A stretch of DNA of 64,000 nt. Source: Tricholoma matsutake. Taxonomy: Eukaryota > Basidiomycota > Agaricomycetes > Agaricales > Tricholomataceae. The notes under the pieces were generated by a model. That model saw nothing but the letters and a program-made list of their open reading frames with translations, did not search any database and was not told the DNA's origin. The translations under genes and the position numbers were made by a program. This document shows positions 63,901 through 64,000 of this stretch, one piece after another. Numbering within the stretch: the stretch's first letter is position 1; each line of letters starts with the position of its first letter. Where the stretch lies: the NCBI GenBank assembly GCA_026075535.2, contig AP026540.1, positions 1,178,001 to 1,242,000 of the forward strand. Reading direction: 5' to 3'.

Positions 63901-64000
63901 CTTAGTCTTATTAAAGACATCAGCCAATTCATGATATTCGGCGGGGATGTCAGATAAATCCGGTGGGGGTGACAACTGAGCAGAGCTGGCAGATAACCCT
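60975..64000 (-). pseudogene. Gy-D pol: RT, RNase H, integrase, chromodomain
   Basis: From the window edge: RT N-terminal block (YDLKIETEDNAPPP, MYSLSPSELEALQVF), palm block FTKIDLQHAYHLV near 63580, then VYLSDILIYSDD at about 63371, where the catalytic YxDD reads YLSD. RNase H lies near 62950-62530 (VLETDASNYALVA, DKELLAIFEA). The integrase at 62200-61560 has CKSCTTCK, SMDFIKQLPNSDG, TCDRGSEFVSHFF and GQTEQLNQTLEQY, so the DDE core is intact. A linker (RKLAEKHYGPFEII) leads to a chromodomain split by a frameshift near 61125 (YEIAEVLNSKV, then LYLIQWEGYQGTDEETSWLP), ending at 60975. In-frame stops lie near 63640, 62774, 62121 and 61562. Confidence 0.88.

Larger units (their letters stand above)
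59116..64000 (-). mobile_element. Gy-D: Ty3/Gypsy chromovirus, minus strand, leaves the window
   Basis: The 3' LTR (59116-59764), PPT, an antisense gene, then chromodomain, integrase, RNase H and RT are read in reverse order along the plus strand. The 5' half and second LTR lie beyond 64000. It sits at the 3' end of gene X. The target duplication cannot be tested here. Confidence 0.88.

Overview
The window reads as a transposon graveyard from a mushroom-forming basidiomycete (Agaricomycetes). Three things suggest this: the mobile-element families present (a Plavaka-type CACTA-like transposase, a degenerate Helitron with a cysteine-peptidase-like companion, several Ty3/Gypsy lineages), very short GT-AG introns of 42-54 bp in the better preserved genes, and transition damage concentrated at CpG. 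No housekeeping gene, rRNA, CRISPR array or bacterial feature was seen. The species cannot be named from the sequence alone.

Layout. 1-6.2 kb: sparse sequence with a duplicated segment and two non-autonomous DNA transposons that have perfect inverted ends and 8-bp target duplications (2548-3297 and 3513-4588). 6.2-8.5 kb: degenerate Copia RT/RNase H with its 3' LTR. 8.5-12.0 kb: broken Helitron (peptidase-like ORF split by a 291-bp TA-flanked MITE, then a Rep/HUH region truncated before the helicase). 12.3-14.55 kb: multi-exon minus-strand gene of unknown function. 14.9-17.45 kb plus 27.7-27.8 kb: a Plavaka transposase gene cut by a 10.25-kb Gypsy element (Gy-A, minus strand). 27.9-35.24 kb: second Gypsy element (Gy-B1, plus) with a truncated 5' LTR. 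35.7-37.2 kb: candidate DNA element with subterminal repeats. 37.7 and 39.2 kb: small helicase relics. 40.6-59.1 kb: one gene (called gene X here) interrupted by four elements: a 1.44-kb hAT-like element, Gy-C (7.2 kb), Gy-B2 (7.45 kb, sister of Gy-B1) and Gy-D (minus strand, leaving the window at 64 kb).

How the parts fit. For the hAT-like element, Gy-C, Gy-B2 and Gy-A, removing the element plus one copy of its target duplication rejoins the host reading frame in phase. Each of those four duplications differs by one CpG-to-TpG change. Most premature stops checked in the retroelements are TGA where a sister copy or the family pattern has CGA. This points to deamination or a RIP-like process as the main decay route.

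Most notable structures: (1) Gy-B LTRs carry six tandem stem-loops just downstream of the predicted transcription start, with different stems but nearly the same 5-nt loop AAGCC; (2) the same elements have an 11-nt PBS perfectly complementary to the predicted transcript 5' end, as in Tf1-type self-priming; (3) Gy-A and Gy-D each carry an antisense, coiled-coil and cysteine-motif gene between pol and the 3' LTR; (4) Gy-A has a second exact copy of its polypurine tract inside pol; (5) Gy-C carries a separate ORF for a small one-helix membrane protein in the env position; (6) Gy-B1 and Gy-B2 have unrelated accessory ORFs in the same 3' slot.
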